Below are positions 37,207 to 46,477 of a stretch of 64,000 nt of DNA, one piece after another. The notes beneath the pieces are model-generated. The model ran no database searches. It worked only from the letters and a program-made list of their open reading frames with translations, and was not told the origin of the DNA. A program made the translations under genes and the position numbers. The DNA comes from Planctomycetota bacterium (lineage in GTDB: Bacteria; Planctomycetota; OFTM77). Each line of letters opens with the position of its first letter. Position 1 is the first letter of the stretch. The stretch lies in NCBI GenBank assembly GCA_029260795.1, contig JAJDCO010000115.1:1-64000 (forward strand), read 5' to 3'.

Positions 37207-39669
37207 TCACTGAGTCACGAACTCGATGGCGGGAGTGACGGAGCGCACGAAGGTTCCGCCGGAGAGGTTCCACGTCGAGGCGGCGCTCGTGACGCGAATG
37301 CCAGCACGAGCGGATGGGAACGCGGCCTGAGGTGTGGCCGCTTGACCGCTCGCGTCGATCGTCCCCTGCAGGATCGCACCGAGCTGGATTCCCAGCTGCG
37401 TGCAGGCGTCGAAGGTCAGCGGCAGGACGGCTCCTCCTGGTAGGGGAGTGCTTCCTGTCCCGCTGCAGCTCAACAGCACCAAGGCGAGATTCCCGGTCTC
37501 GACCGACGCCGCGGCCTCGAGGACGTACTGGACCGTCTGCCCGGCGGCAGGGGTGCCCAAGAAGCGAAGTACGGGACCCGGCCGCAGCTGAGTGACGAAG
37601 GCATCCGAGGCGCCTCCCAGTGTCGAGTCGAAGGCGCCGCTCGTCACCGGGTAGTCGGGGGACTTCGTCTCTCCGGTGACATGGACCGTGCCCGTTGCGT
37701 CGACGGCCATCGAGTCGATCTCCTCGAACCCACCGCCCCCGAGGGCCGTGGAGTAGAGCAGGGACGAGCCACTCGAATCGAGAACCGCGACTACTCCGTT
37801 GTTGGCCGTCGACGTCTGGAAGGCACCTGGGGTCGTCGGAAAGTCGGACGACCTGGTGCTTCCGGCTACGATCAGGTCGTCCGTGCCGGGTGCGAGGGCG
37901 ATGCCCTCGATTCGTTCCACCTGGGTACCGCCGAGGAATGTCGAGAAGACGAGGCCGCTTCCTGCGGCGTTGATCTTGGTGACGAAGCCATCGGCTTGAC
38001 CATTGTGGGAGCCGTCGAATGCACCTGGCGTCACCGGAAAGTCCGAGGAGCTCGTGCTCCCCACGACGCACGCCTGATCAGCCGCATCGAGGGCGATCCC
38101 TCGGCCGGCGCCTCCGGACGAGCCACTCAGGACGCCCGAGTAGACGAGTGCGCTGCCTGTGGGGTCGAGCTTGGAGACGAACGCTCCGGGACCCGAGCTT
38201 CCGAAGGCTCCAGGAGTTGTCGGGAAATCGGTCCCTCCCGCCTCTCCGGTGACCAGCACGTGATCCGTGGAGTCGACCGCGATGCCAAAGACCGTCGCGA
38301 AGCTCGTGTCGCCGCCAAGATAGGTCGCGAACTGCAGCGAGCTGCCTGTCGGGTCGAGCTTCGCGACGAAACCGTCCCATCCCCCTCCGAGTGTCGTATC
38401 GAAGGCACCCGGTGTGACGGGAAAGCCGGTGGACCACGTGTATCCGCCCACCAGGACGTTGCCGAGCGAATCGATCGTCAAGGCATGAGGCGCGTCGGGA
38501 TTCTCGCCGCCCAGGAAGGTCGAGTAGACCAGCGTGCCGCCTCCGGCGTCGAGCGCGCCGACCGCGCAATCCGAGTAGGGGCCGTTGAAGGTCGTGTCGT
38601 AGGCGCCGACGGTCGTCGGGAAGTCCGTCGAGCCCGTGGCTGCCGCGAAGTGCGCTCGACCGGCCGCGTCCAATGCGATGGCCTCGATCCAGTCCAGATC
38701 GTTCCCACCGAGGTAGGTCGCCCAGAGGAGCGCCCCCGAGGGTGAGAGCTTGGCGATGAATCCATCGCGTGTGGATCCGTTGAAGGTCTGATCAAAAGCG
38801 CTGGGAGTGGTCGGGAAGTCCGAAGAGCTCGTCGAGCCACCGACCAGGACGTTGCCAGCCGCGTCGACCGAGATTGCGTAGCCTCGATCCTCGAGGCTGC
38901 CGCCGAGGAACGTGCTCCACTCGAGGCCCGGGTCGATGACCAGCGGAAGATCCGCGTCGTACTCACCGACCCAGAATCCGATCTCAGCTTGTCCGAAACA
39001 GCGAAAGCCGCCCTCGATCTGTCGACGTCCCTCGGGAGCGTCTTGAAACAAGATCGGGCGTTCTTCGACCAGCTCACCCATCGAGGTCTCGACCCTCAAG
39101 AGACCGTCGTGGATTGCCACGCTCCGAGCTCCCTCGTAGCACCAGCGAATCTGCTCGACGCTGGCGGACGGATGCACGACCCAATCCGCCTTGAGAGTCG
39201 AGCCGTCGCCCGAGTACACGAGATCGATGCCGGAGTAGATCCCGGAGTACTCGACACGGGAGAAGGTCGCGATGCCCTCGAGTCGTTCGCGGCCCCGGTA
39301 AACGTTGACATGGCCGGGGCGAGGGTCTCGAGCTCGCGGCTCGACGCCCGCGCGCGTGCCCAACGGCAGCATCCGAATCCGTGTCCGCAGGCCTTCAGCG
39401 CCACGGAGCGTCAGCTCGACTCCGACCGCCGTGAAGTTCGCTTCGAGTCCCGGTGTGCGTGTGGCGAACCGAGCTCGCTCATCGAGCTGCCCGCAGTTCT
39501 CGACGAAGACGAGTGGGATCTCGCTGCGGCCCGACCGCTTCGCGGTCTCGTCACCTGGCGTCGATGCCGCGAGTGCGAGCGGACCGATGCCGAGGACCCA
39601 TACCAAGACGCACAGACAGTGGCAGACAGGCCTGGGAGAGCCGTCGAGGAGATCGCGGGGAGTGGTCAC
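37207..39669 (-). CDS. Secreted SBBP-repeat beta-propeller protein
   Basis: About 820 residues: an N-terminal signal-like hydrophobic stretch (CLCVLVWVLGIGPLALA), a ~200-residue domain common upstream of SBBP repeats (VFVENCGQLDERARF, SGIDLVYSGDG), then about eight SBBP (beta-propeller) units, each with a DGFIAKLSPSG-like and a GSTSSSDFPTTPGAF-like segment, spaced ~58 residues. The last ~100 residues (FLGTPAAGQTVQYVLEA ... IEFVTQ) form a beta-sandwich resembling tails on planctomycetal exported proteins. GTG 39669 with GAGG upstream is chosen over TTG 39726. Role unknown; probably surface-exposed or extracellular. It converges with the pyrophosphorylase gene. Confidence 0.85.
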   Translation of the reverse strand: MTTPRDLLDGSPRPVCHCLCVLVWVLGIGPLALAASTPGDETAKRSGRSEIPLVFVENCGQLDERARFATRTPGLEANFTAVGVELTLRGAEGLRTRIRMLPLGTRAGVEPRARDPRPGHVNVYRGRERLEGIATFSRVEYSGIYSGIDLVYSGDGSTLKADWVVHPSASVEQIRWCYEGARSVAIHDGLLRVETSMGELVEERPILFQDAPEGRRQIEGGFRCFGQAEIGFWVGEYDADLPLVIDPGLEWSTFLGGSLEDRGYAISVDAAGNVLVGGSTSSSDFPTTPSAFDQTFNGSTRDGFIAKLSPSGALLWATYLGGNDLDWIEAIALDAAGRAHFAAATGSTDFPTTVGAYDTTFNGPYSDCAVGALDAGGGTLVYSTFLGGENPDAPHALTIDSLGNVLVGGYTWSTGFPVTPGAFDTTLGGGWDGFVAKLDPTGSSLQFATYLGGDTSFATVFGIAVDSTDHVLVTGEAGGTDFPTTPGAFGSSGPGAFVSKLDPTGSALVYSGVLSGSSGGAGRGIALDAADQACVVGSTSSSDFPVTPGAFDGSHNGQADGFVTKINAAGSGLVFSTFLGGTQVERIEGIALAPGTDDLIVAGSTRSSDFPTTPGAFQTSTANNGVVAVLDSSGSSLLYSTALGGGGFEEIDSMAVDATGTVHVTGETKSPDYPVTSGAFDSTLGGASDAFVTQLRPGPVLRFLGTPAAGQTVQYVLEAAASVETGNLALVLLSCSGTGSTPLPGGAVLPLTFDACTQLGIQLGAILQGTIDASGQAATPQAAFPSARAGIRVTSAASTWNLSGGTFVRSVTPAIEFVTQ

Positions 39670-39975
39670 GGGAAGAGCCTCACGAGGGCCAGGCCGGGTT
39701 CGTCGAGCTGCCTGACCGTGGCGCAAACGGTGGACCTCCCTCTGGCCAGAGGCAAGTCGAGATGTCGAAAGGGAATGCTCCCGGATCGTTCTCGGGAATC
39801 CGTCATGAGAATGCGTCAGAGGAGAGGAGATCTGTCTCGTCGGTGTGGCACCGAGAGCCCGGCGATTCTCGGGTCGGGTCGTCGTTGCCTTGCTAGGCTC
39901 GTGACGCCTGCCTACAATCCGGCTTCAGCGGTTGGCGTTCCAGGCTTCGACTCTGGAGCAGCGAGAGGGGTTGTC
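39670..39975 (+). other. Divergent intergenic region, SBBP gene / ddl
   Basis: 306 bases. It holds the ddl promoter (39890-39918) and possible N-terminal alternatives of the minus-strand gene. An open plus frame crosses it, but its reading is antisense to the SBBP gene. No further element seen. Confidence 0.5.
39890..39918 (+). promoter_or_regulatory. Promoter of the ddl-dapB operon
   Basis: TTGCTA, a 17-base spacer and TACAAT; the leader to ddl is about 50 bases. Confidence 0.65.
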
Positions 39976-41073
39976 ATGACGCAAGCGGCCAGTGGCCGTC
40001 CGGATCGGCGGATCCGGCTCGGTGTGCTCTTTGGTGGCGAATCGCCCGAGCACGATGTCTCGGTGGCTTCGGCGCAGGAAGTCCTGAGATCTCTCGACGC
40101 GCGTGTCTTCGATGTGCGTCCCGTCGAGATCTCCCGGGCCGGGCGCTGGCGCCAGCTCACCGGCGAACGAGCGGTCGAGACGAGCGACGACGGCACGGCG
40201 ACGGAGAGGTCACCGATCGCCTTGGAGGATCGAGGCCTGGAGCGAACGATCGCTGGCGAAAATCCGGTCGATTGCGTCTTCGTTGCCTTGCATGGAGGGG
40301 ACGGTGAGGACGGTCGGATCCAGGGATTGCTCGACTGCCTGCGCGTTCCCTACACGGGCTCGGGAGTGGCGGCGAGTGCCATCTGCATGGACAAGCTCCA
40401 CTTCAAGACGCTGCTTCGAGGAGCGGGATTGCCGACGCCGTCTTGGAGAGAGATCCGCCGGCGGGACTGGCAGCGAGACTCTTCCGCCACGATGGTCGAT
40501 GTCGCCGATCGCATCGGATTTCCTTGCTTCGTGAAGTCGGCGAACTCGGGATCGAGCCTCGGTGTCTTCCGCGTCGAGGAGCCTTCTTGCCTCGCGCAGG
40601 CGATCGAGAGGGCACTGCAGTTCGACCACCGACTCCTGGTCGAGCCCGAGGTGGTGGGTCGTGAGCTGACCTGTGCCGTGCTCGGCAACTCGGGTGATCC
40701 GGACCTGCTGCCGTTGCCGCCGATCGAGATTCGGCCGAAAGTGGCGGCTTACTTCGACTACGACGCCAAGTACCGACCCGGGGCGAGCGAGGAGATCTGC
40801 CCGGCACCGCTGGAAGCCAGTCAAACTCGAAGGGTTCAAGAGTTGGCGGTCGCCCTCCATGAGCTGGCCGGTTGCGACGGGATGTCGCGGGCCGATATGA
40901 TCTTGGACGAGACGGGTGAGCTCCAAGTGCTCGAGGTGAACACCATCCCGGGTTTGACCCCGACCTCGCTGCTTCCACAGGCGGCCAGAGAAGCCGGCTT
41001 GGCGTTTCCTCAGCTCATCGAACGGCTGATCGAGCTCGCCCTGAGACGATTCGAACGCCCGCCAACCCGCTGA
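39976..41073 (+). CDS. ddl: D-alanine--D-alanine ligase
   Basis: A 365-residue ATP-grasp enzyme making the D-Ala-D-Ala end of peptidoglycan precursors. It shows VLFGGESPEHDVSVASA at the N-terminus, HGGDGEDGRIQGLLD, KSANSGSSLGV (ATP-grasp loop) and the Mg-binding end LEVNTIPGLTPTSLLP. The long upstream open frame is antisense shadow; ATG 39976 fits the family. It is followed after 95 bases by dapB, so two peptidoglycan precursor steps are clustered. No vancomycin-resistance genes are near, so D-Ala-D-Lac ligase is unlikely. Confidence 0.93.
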   Translation: MTQAASGRPDRRIRLGVLFGGESPEHDVSVASAQEVLRSLDARVFDVRPVEISRAGRWRQLTGERAVETSDDGTATERSPIALEDRGLERTIAGENPVDCVFVALHGGDGEDGRIQGLLDCLRVPYTGSGVAASAICMDKLHFKTLLRGAGLPTPSWREIRRRDWQRDSSATMVDVADRIGFPCFVKSANSGSSLGVFRVEEPSCLAQAIERALQFDHRLLVEPEVVGRELTCAVLGNSGDPDLLPLPPIEIRPKVAAYFDYDAKYRPGASEEICPAPLEASQTRRVQELAVALHELAGCDGMSRADMILDETGELQVLEVNTIPGLTPTSLLPQAAREAGLAFPQLIERLIELALRRFERPPTR

Positions 41074-41168
41074 AAGGCATTCGGCGAGATTCGCAAGCAG
41101 GCACGGGCACCCTACCGGGAGTCGGCCCGGTTCGAAGAAGCAGAGAAGACACCGGTGGGAGAGGACTC

Positions 41169-41906
41169 GTGACGATTCGTGTGGCGTTCGCAGGCTATCG
41201 CGGCAAGATGGGCGTTGCCCTGCTGCCGGGGCTCGAAGCGGCTTCGGACATCGAGGTCGTCGCTCGCCTCACGTCGCGTGACGACTTGTCGCGCGTGCTC
41301 GAGATGGAGCGCCCGGACGTTCTCATCGACTTCACGACTCCGGCCTGTGCACGGCTCCAGGTGGAGACGGCGCTGCAATGTGGTGTGCATCCGGTCAGCG
41401 GGACCACCGGGTTCTCGGAAGGCGATCTGGACCGGCTCCGCACCTTGGCCGAAGAGCGACGAATCGGAGCGCTCATTGCGCCGAACTTCTCGATTGGCGC
41501 CCTCCTGATGATGCGCCTCGCGGTCGAGGCCGCTCCGCATTTCGAAGGCGTCGAGGTGCTCGAGGCTCACCACGCCACGAAGCGGGATGCCCCGTCCGGT
41601 ACCGCGAAGCGTACGGCCGAGATGATCGGAAGGGCTCGGGGGGAATGCGGTCCGAGCTCGGGCGAAGCCGCCGCACGTGGGCAGAGGATCGCCGGTGTTC
41701 CCGTTCATAGCCTGCGGCTGCCAGGATGCGTCGCACACCAGGAGATCGTGTTCGGCACGACAGGACAGACACTCTCGATTCGGCATGACGTGATGGATCG
41801 AAGCGCCTACCTGCCCGGTCTGCTGCTCGGTGTACGCCGTGTCGGTGGGCTCCCCGGAATGGTGATCGGCTTGGAATCGCTGCTGTTTTCGGAGCCGGCC
41901 TGTTGA
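41169..41906 (+). CDS. dapB: 4-hydroxy-tetrahydrodipicolinate reductase
   Basis: A 245-residue NAD(P)H-dependent reductase of the lysine/meso-diaminopimelate pathway. The Rossmann loop is GYRGKMG (9-15) and the catalytic/substrate segment is EAHHATKRDAPSGTA, with His134/His135, Lys138 and the SGT site at 143-145; GTTG and APNFSIG are also typical. The start is GTG 41169. The stop is overlapped by the next gene's TTG start (TTGA), tying the TPR protein to this operon. It implies DAP-type peptidoglycan. Confidence 0.94.
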   Translation: MTIRVAFAGYRGKMGVALLPGLEAASDIEVVARLTSRDDLSRVLEMERPDVLIDFTTPACARLQVETALQCGVHPVSGTTGFSEGDLDRLRTLAEERRIGALIAPNFSIGALLMMRLAVEAAPHFEGVEVLEAHHATKRDAPSGTAKRTAEMIGRARGECGPSSGEAAARGQRIAGVPVHSLRLPGCVAHQEIVFGTTGQTLSIRHDVMDRSAYLPGLLLGVRRVGGLPGMVIGLESLLFSEPAC

Positions 41907-44215
41907 GAGAGCTGCTCGGAAACTTGCTTCGCGACCCGCTCGCACTCGAGATCGCTCTGGTCTCGCTGGTGGTGTTGGTGGCCTTCTTCTTGCTCCGCCG
42001 ATTGTCGGTCTTCGCGCGCGAGCTCGAGAAGCGGCGATCCCTGCGCGAGTATGTTCAGGGCCTGGATCTGTACTTTCGCGGCGAGTATCGCGAGGCGATC
42101 GTGTGCCTCGAGAAGGTGCTCGAGAACGATCCCGAGAACATCGAAGCGCGCATCTGCCTCGGGGACTGCCACCGCGAAGAAGGAGACTACGCCGAGGCGC
42201 ACAAGCATCACTTCCACGTGTACAAGGTCTTCGGTCGGGCTTCGACTCGGAACTTCTGGTCCCTCGCCCGCGACCTTCATGCCCAGGGTCAGTTTCGGCA
42301 AGCGGAAGAGTATCTCGAGAAGGTGCTCTCGGACGAGTCCCGCTCCCTCGAAGGCTGGTCTCTGATGCGGGACTGCCAGCTCTCGCGGGGAGCGTTGGAG
42401 GAGGCGTTGGCGACCCAACGCCGCATTCTGCGCGTCGAGCTCGACGGATCGCAGCGCCAGCACGAGACGGAGCGTCTGGGAGCGATCCTCGTCGCCTTGG
42501 GTCGGGATGCGGCTTCTCGGGGCGCCTCGGACACGGCAGAGCGCTACTTCGAGGAGGCGATGGAGGTCGTGCCGGGGTTGGTCGAGGCGAGAGCGCGGCG
42601 GGTCGATCTCGCCGGAGAGCAAGGAGACGAGGCGCGGCGGCGAGCTTTGGGTGAGCAGCTGGTCGAGCTCAAGAAGCTCGGCGATGCCGGGCGTCAGCTC
42701 GACGGAGGGGCTCGCAGCTCCGAGCTCATCGGCGAGAAGGACGAGTCGAGCAAGCCGAAGATCTCGACCGACGCGGCTTTGCCTCTCGTCGCCGGGCCGC
42801 GACTGCTCACACTCGGCACGCGTCGATCTCGAGCGCTGGCCGAGCCGATCGATCGCCGGCGTCCGGTGCGTCTCGAAACGCATCACCCGATCTTTGCGGA
42901 GGCGAGCCCCCGAGAGTACGCTCGCTCGATTCTTGGACACGAGATTACCTGTCGCTGCTCGGAGTGCGGTACCAACTTCGCGCGATGGTCCGAGGAATGC
43001 TCCGAGTGCGGTGGCGTGGGAACGATCACGAGCCGGGAAGAGTTCTACTTCGATCGGGTTGCTGATCTGGGCGGGATACTCGACGAGATCGAGGAGAACG
43101 ATCGGTACGTGCGCGCCCTGGTCGATGATCTTGGTTCGGGGGACGTTTCGGCGCGGGAGAAGCTCCTCGAGATCGGCCCGAGGATCGCCGACATCGTGTT
43201 CGATCGGCTTCCTCAGGCCAGTCAAGCCGAGCTGCTCGTCGACTTGTTGATCTCCCTGGGTCCCGATCACATCCCGAGCTACCTCGAGGCCTTCAGTCAA
43301 TGTGCGACGCCCAAGCGGCTCGGAGGGCGCGGCGCGCAGGCGAGCCGGTCCAAGGCACTCGAGCAGGTCATGGTCGGCTTCGGCGCGATCTCGTTGACCG
43401 TTCTGAGGCAGCATGTCGACACCGAGGATCGCGCCATTCGTGACCTCGTGATCGATGTCCACATCCTGCTCGGCGCCGCCCGCGAGTTCGATCAGCTCCA
43501 GTATTGCTACTCGCCCGTCGAGATCATCGATCGACTCAACCGCCGTTCTTGGGCTCAGCTCGTTCCGCTCGTGCGGGCGGCCGCTAGCGGGGGATACCTG
43601 GTCGAGACGATCTTGGTCGATCGCACTTTCAACCATGAGCAGGCGCTGCTGGCGGTGTTTCGTGAGGGGACTGCTCTCGAGTCTCTCGCGTCCGTGCTCG
43701 CCACTCGTGGTTTCACTCCGGCCGTTCTCGAGACGATGGTCCAAGGCTTGATCGACCCCGATCTCGACCGGTCGAGTCGCCAAGTCGTGATGTCGTTCGG
43801 CGCGGCTGCCGTCGACCACCTCTTCCAGCACTACCTGCAGCGAGCCGGTGATCTCGAAGGACAAGCGACATTGCGCCGCCTGATCGTCGAGCTGGGAGGG
43901 CTGCCGGTTCCTCGGCTCACCGACCACTTCACGGGCAAGAGCGAGGCGGCCGAGCAGGACGTCCTTCGGTTGATTGCCGATCTGGGGCTGTCGGTACTTT
44001 CGGCGCTGGCCGACCAGTATCGAAAAGCCGGTGTGTTGGGGTTCTTCAATCTGGACCGCGGTCGCCTGTCCCACCGTCGTCGCCGAATCGTCGAGGCCAT
44101 GGCGGCGGTGGGCGGTGTCGAAGCCCGTGCACTCCTCACCGACCTGATGGCCTTCGAGAGCGACCCCGAGATGCGGCGCTTCATCGAGGGGCAGCGAGAC
44201 GAGGTGACGGATTGA
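41903..44215 (+). CDS. LapB-like TPR/rubredoxin membrane protein with a long helical C-terminal extension
   Basis: A 770-residue protein. Residues ~13-33 form an N-terminal membrane anchor (LALEIALVSLVVLVAFFLL); ~45-250 are TPR units (GLDLYFRGEYREAIVCLEKVL, ARICLGDCHREEGDYAEA). A rubredoxin-type zinc/iron knuckle follows at 350-375 with C352-x2-C355-x10-C366-x2-C369. This order is that of LapB (YciM), which controls LpxC and LPS amount. Instead of ending there, as LapB does, it continues ~395 residues with helical, HEAT-like repeats. The TTG start overlaps dapB. It is probably an envelope-synthesis assembly or regulatory factor; the role is inference. Confidence 0.8.
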   Translation: MRELLGNLLRDPLALEIALVSLVVLVAFFLLRRLSVFARELEKRRSLREYVQGLDLYFRGEYREAIVCLEKVLENDPENIEARICLGDCHREEGDYAEAHKHHFHVYKVFGRASTRNFWSLARDLHAQGQFRQAEEYLEKVLSDESRSLEGWSLMRDCQLSRGALEEALATQRRILRVELDGSQRQHETERLGAILVALGRDAASRGASDTAERYFEEAMEVVPGLVEARARRVDLAGEQGDEARRRALGEQLVELKKLGDAGRQLDGGARSSELIGEKDESSKPKISTDAALPLVAGPRLLTLGTRRSRALAEPIDRRRPVRLETHHPIFAEASPREYARSILGHEITCRCSECGTNFARWSEECSECGGVGTITSREEFYFDRVADLGGILDEIEENDRYVRALVDDLGSGDVSAREKLLEIGPRIADIVFDRLPQASQAELLVDLLISLGPDHIPSYLEAFSQCATPKRLGGRGAQASRSKALEQVMVGFGAISLTVLRQHVDTEDRAIRDLVIDVHILLGAAREFDQLQYCYSPVEIIDRLNRRSWAQLVPLVRAAASGGYLVETILVDRTFNHEQALLAVFREGTALESLASVLATRGFTPAVLETMVQGLIDPDLDRSSRQVVMSFGAAAVDHLFQHYLQRAGDLEGQATLRRLIVELGGLPVPRLTDHFTGKSEAAEQDVLRLIADLGLSVLSALADQYRKAGVLGFFNLDRGRLSHRRRRIVEAMAAVGGVEARALLTDLMAFESDPEMRRFIEGQRDEVTD

Positions 44216-45510
44216 ACCCCTGGAAGTGGTTGAAGAGCTCCGATCCGGTCCGGGGCGCCTCCGTGTGGGGGCGAGGCATCTGGCGCCGCTATCGGCTCGT
44301 CAAGTGGGTGATCATCGCTCTGCCGATCCTCATCATCCTGACGCTACTGGGGCCGGTCTTTCAGATCATCGCGCCTTTGATGAAGCTCTTGGCCTCGTTG
44401 CTGAGCTCGTTGCTGCAGACGACGGTGGGTCGCTTCGCCATCCTGCTCGTGGTCGGCATCGTGCTGACGTTGGCCTTCTATCGCAAGATCAAGGCGACCG
44501 GAGCTCGCCTCCTCGGCTTTTATGCCCTGCGCTGCTTCTTGACCGGCATGAATCAGATGGCCATGGGACGCTATCGATCCGCTATCCGCCAGTTTCGTCG
44601 GGTGGCGCGCGTGAACCGCACCATCGATCTCGAGCAAGCGGTGCCGGTCTACCCGACGGTGGCCGCCGAAGCCATGATCAAGCTCGGGCTGTGCTACCAG
44701 GCCATCGGCGATCAGAACCGAGGCATGCAGTGGCTGGAGCGAGTTCCGAAGAAGGACTTGGCACCCTCGCTGCGCCGCTTGCTCGGTGAAGCGCGAGCGC
44801 TTCTCTACGATGACAATCCGGAGCTGATGGAGGCCACGGTCCGACGAGAGCTGACTACCGCCTTGGAAGGAGATCCCCGCAATCTACGGTTGCTGGAGAC
44901 GATGCGCGAGCGCGTCACGGCCGACGGAGATCCGCAAGCGGTGATCGCCGTGCAAGAGCGAATCGTGAAGGTGCTGCGAGGAGAGTCGCGGGATCGGGCG
45001 AAGCGCGATCTGGGGGTGCTCTTCTTTCGATGGGGCAAGCAGTGCTTCATCGAAGGGCGGCTCGACGAGGCTCGCCAGCACCTGAAGAAATCCGCGTCCC
45101 TCGTCCCGGACTTCGCGTTGCCGACCGTGCTTCTCGGAGATCTCGAGGTGCAGTCTCACTCCGTGTCCGAAGGCGTCCGACTTTGGGCGGGGCAGCCGTC
45201 GCTTCCGGTACTCGAACGGTTGCAGCTCTTGCTGAAGAACCAAGACGAGCTCGACGACGAGCGCCTGGCTTCGACGCTGGCCGAGTTCCCGTACATCGGG
45301 ACGCTCGTGCTGCTGGCACAGGAGTTCCTCGAGCGAAACGATCTTCGTCGAGCCGAGCGCACCTTGGCCAAGCTCGATGAGCTCGGCTACCGCAATCACC
45401 ACCTGACTCGGCTTCGGGCGGAGCTGGCGCTGCGGCGAAACGAATCCGACAGTGCGGATCGTCTCTACCTCGAGGCTCTCGAGCAGTTCATCGACGCGTC
45501 CGCACCTTGA
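44212..45510 (+). CDS. TPR membrane protein, likely partner of the LapB-like protein
   Basis: A 432-residue protein with two hydrophobic segments near 31-50 (LVKWVIIALPILIILTLLG) and 72-90 (GRFAILLVVGIVLTLAFY), then TPR-type helices to the end (GMNQMAMGRYRSAIRQFRRV, RRAERTLAKLDELGY). No rubredoxin cysteines. The TTG start overlaps the previous stop (TTGA), so both are translationally coupled. It looks like a diverged relative of the LapB N-terminal half. Function not known. Confidence 0.75.
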   Translation: MNPWKWLKSSDPVRGASVWGRGIWRRYRLVKWVIIALPILIILTLLGPVFQIIAPLMKLLASLLSSLLQTTVGRFAILLVVGIVLTLAFYRKIKATGARLLGFYALRCFLTGMNQMAMGRYRSAIRQFRRVARVNRTIDLEQAVPVYPTVAAEAMIKLGLCYQAIGDQNRGMQWLERVPKKDLAPSLRRLLGEARALLYDDNPELMEATVRRELTTALEGDPRNLRLLETMRERVTADGDPQAVIAVQERIVKVLRGESRDRAKRDLGVLFFRWGKQCFIEGRLDEARQHLKKSASLVPDFALPTVLLGDLEVQSHSVSEGVRLWAGQPSLPVLERLQLLLKNQDELDDERLASTLAEFPYIGTLVLLAQEFLERNDLRRAERTLAKLDELGYRNHHLTRLRAELALRRNESDSADRLYLEALEQFIDASAP

Positions 45511-45631
45511 TGTCCGAGAAGAGACGAGCCGGACTCCTCGAGAATCGTGTCACCCAGCCGTACCAGACAGCGTTCTTCGAAGTGAGACACGCGCGCGGTG
45601 AAGCGGTAAGGGGAAGTGGGAAGGCCAGACG

Positions 45632-46127
45632 ATGAGCTGGCAGCTCGGCTTCGCCAAAGGCGACCTGAGTGATGTCTCCGGCGCCGCCATCGGCGAAGTC
45701 AAGGCCGTCAAGGCGAAGCGTCTCAATCTGGGGCGACCGTTCAAGATGACGATCGACTACGAGATCTCGGGTGGTGGCTTGTACGGTGATCGGCGATTGG
45801 TCGGGCCAGCTCACCGGTCAGAAAGGACGCTGGTTGGGCCGCGGAGACACGGCAGGGCTGACTCTTCGCGGTACTCCGAAGACCGGTTGGAAGAAGATCG
45901 AATGCACCCTCGATGGCCTCGAGGTCGCCGAAGTGGACCCGAGCATTTGGGACGCAGAGTCTCGAGGCGCCATCCTCTTCTTGCGCTGTCGCCAGCCGGG
46001 GAAGGATCGAGACCTCTGGCTCCGCGTGAGTGGTCAGTTCTCGGAGGACTCGCTCTCGTTTACCGGTGAGTTCGACTCGAATGCGCTCGGAAATGGAGCC
46101 GTCGAGCTCACCCGAGCGAAAGGCTGA
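45632..46127 (+). pseudogene. Hypothetical gene with an apparent +1 frameshift
   Basis: The frame from ATG 45632 reads well (high GC3, sensible composition) to about 45770, then turns Arg-rich. A second frame, from GTG 45771 to the stop at 46127, carries the rest (VIGDWSGQL, ECTLDGLEVAE, GEFDSNALG). Deleting one G of the GGG at 45769-45771 joins them into a ~164-residue beta-rich protein with no break. It is either a sequencing/assembly indel, a true disruption or programmed shifting. Family unknown; no signal peptide seen. Confidence 0.6.
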
Positions 46128-46269
46128 GTCGCCGCCCTGAGGCCGGTGATACGCGTCGGAGAAGACCTAGCGCCGGCTCCACGGCACCCGAGCGCCTCCG
46201 CACGGGCGTCACGAACGACACGGCTGGGCAGCCTGAACGGGTGAGAGCAAAGTCACGAACGCGCCCGTC

Positions 46270-46299
46270 TTGACACTGCTCGGTCCCAGAGGGTATATG
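46270..46299 (+). promoter_or_regulatory. Promoter of tRNA-Leu
   Basis: Consensus TTGACA, an 18-base spacer and TATATG, with a predicted start about 15 bases before the tRNA. Confidence 0.7.
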
Positions 46300-46320
46300 G
46301 GGCGCTTCTGCTCACGGGCT

Positions 46321-46407
46321 GCCGGAGTGGCGGAATTGGCAGACGCGCGGGATTCAAAATCCCGAGTCCTTCGGGATGTGGGGGTTCAAGTCCCCCCTCC
46401 GGCACCA
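46321..46407 (+). tRNA. tRNA-Leu (anticodon CAA)
   Basis: An 87-base class II tRNA: acceptor GCCGGAG pairs with CTCCGGC, anticodon stem CGGGA/TCCCG encloses loop TTCAAAA (anticodon CAA, codon TTG), then a long variable arm and T loop GTTCAAGTC. The 3' CCA is encoded. Confidence 0.95.
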
Positions 46408-46477
46408 TGATCCCCTGACTCGAGGTCGCGTACCGGGTCGGAGCCTCGAACGATTCCTGGCCTTCCTGGGAAGCTTG

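Noticed and set aside
41807..44074. 755-codon minus-strand open frame opposite the LapB-like gene
   Set aside because: Gln/Arg/Glu-rich mirror of the sense gene; no domain, no ribosome-binding site.
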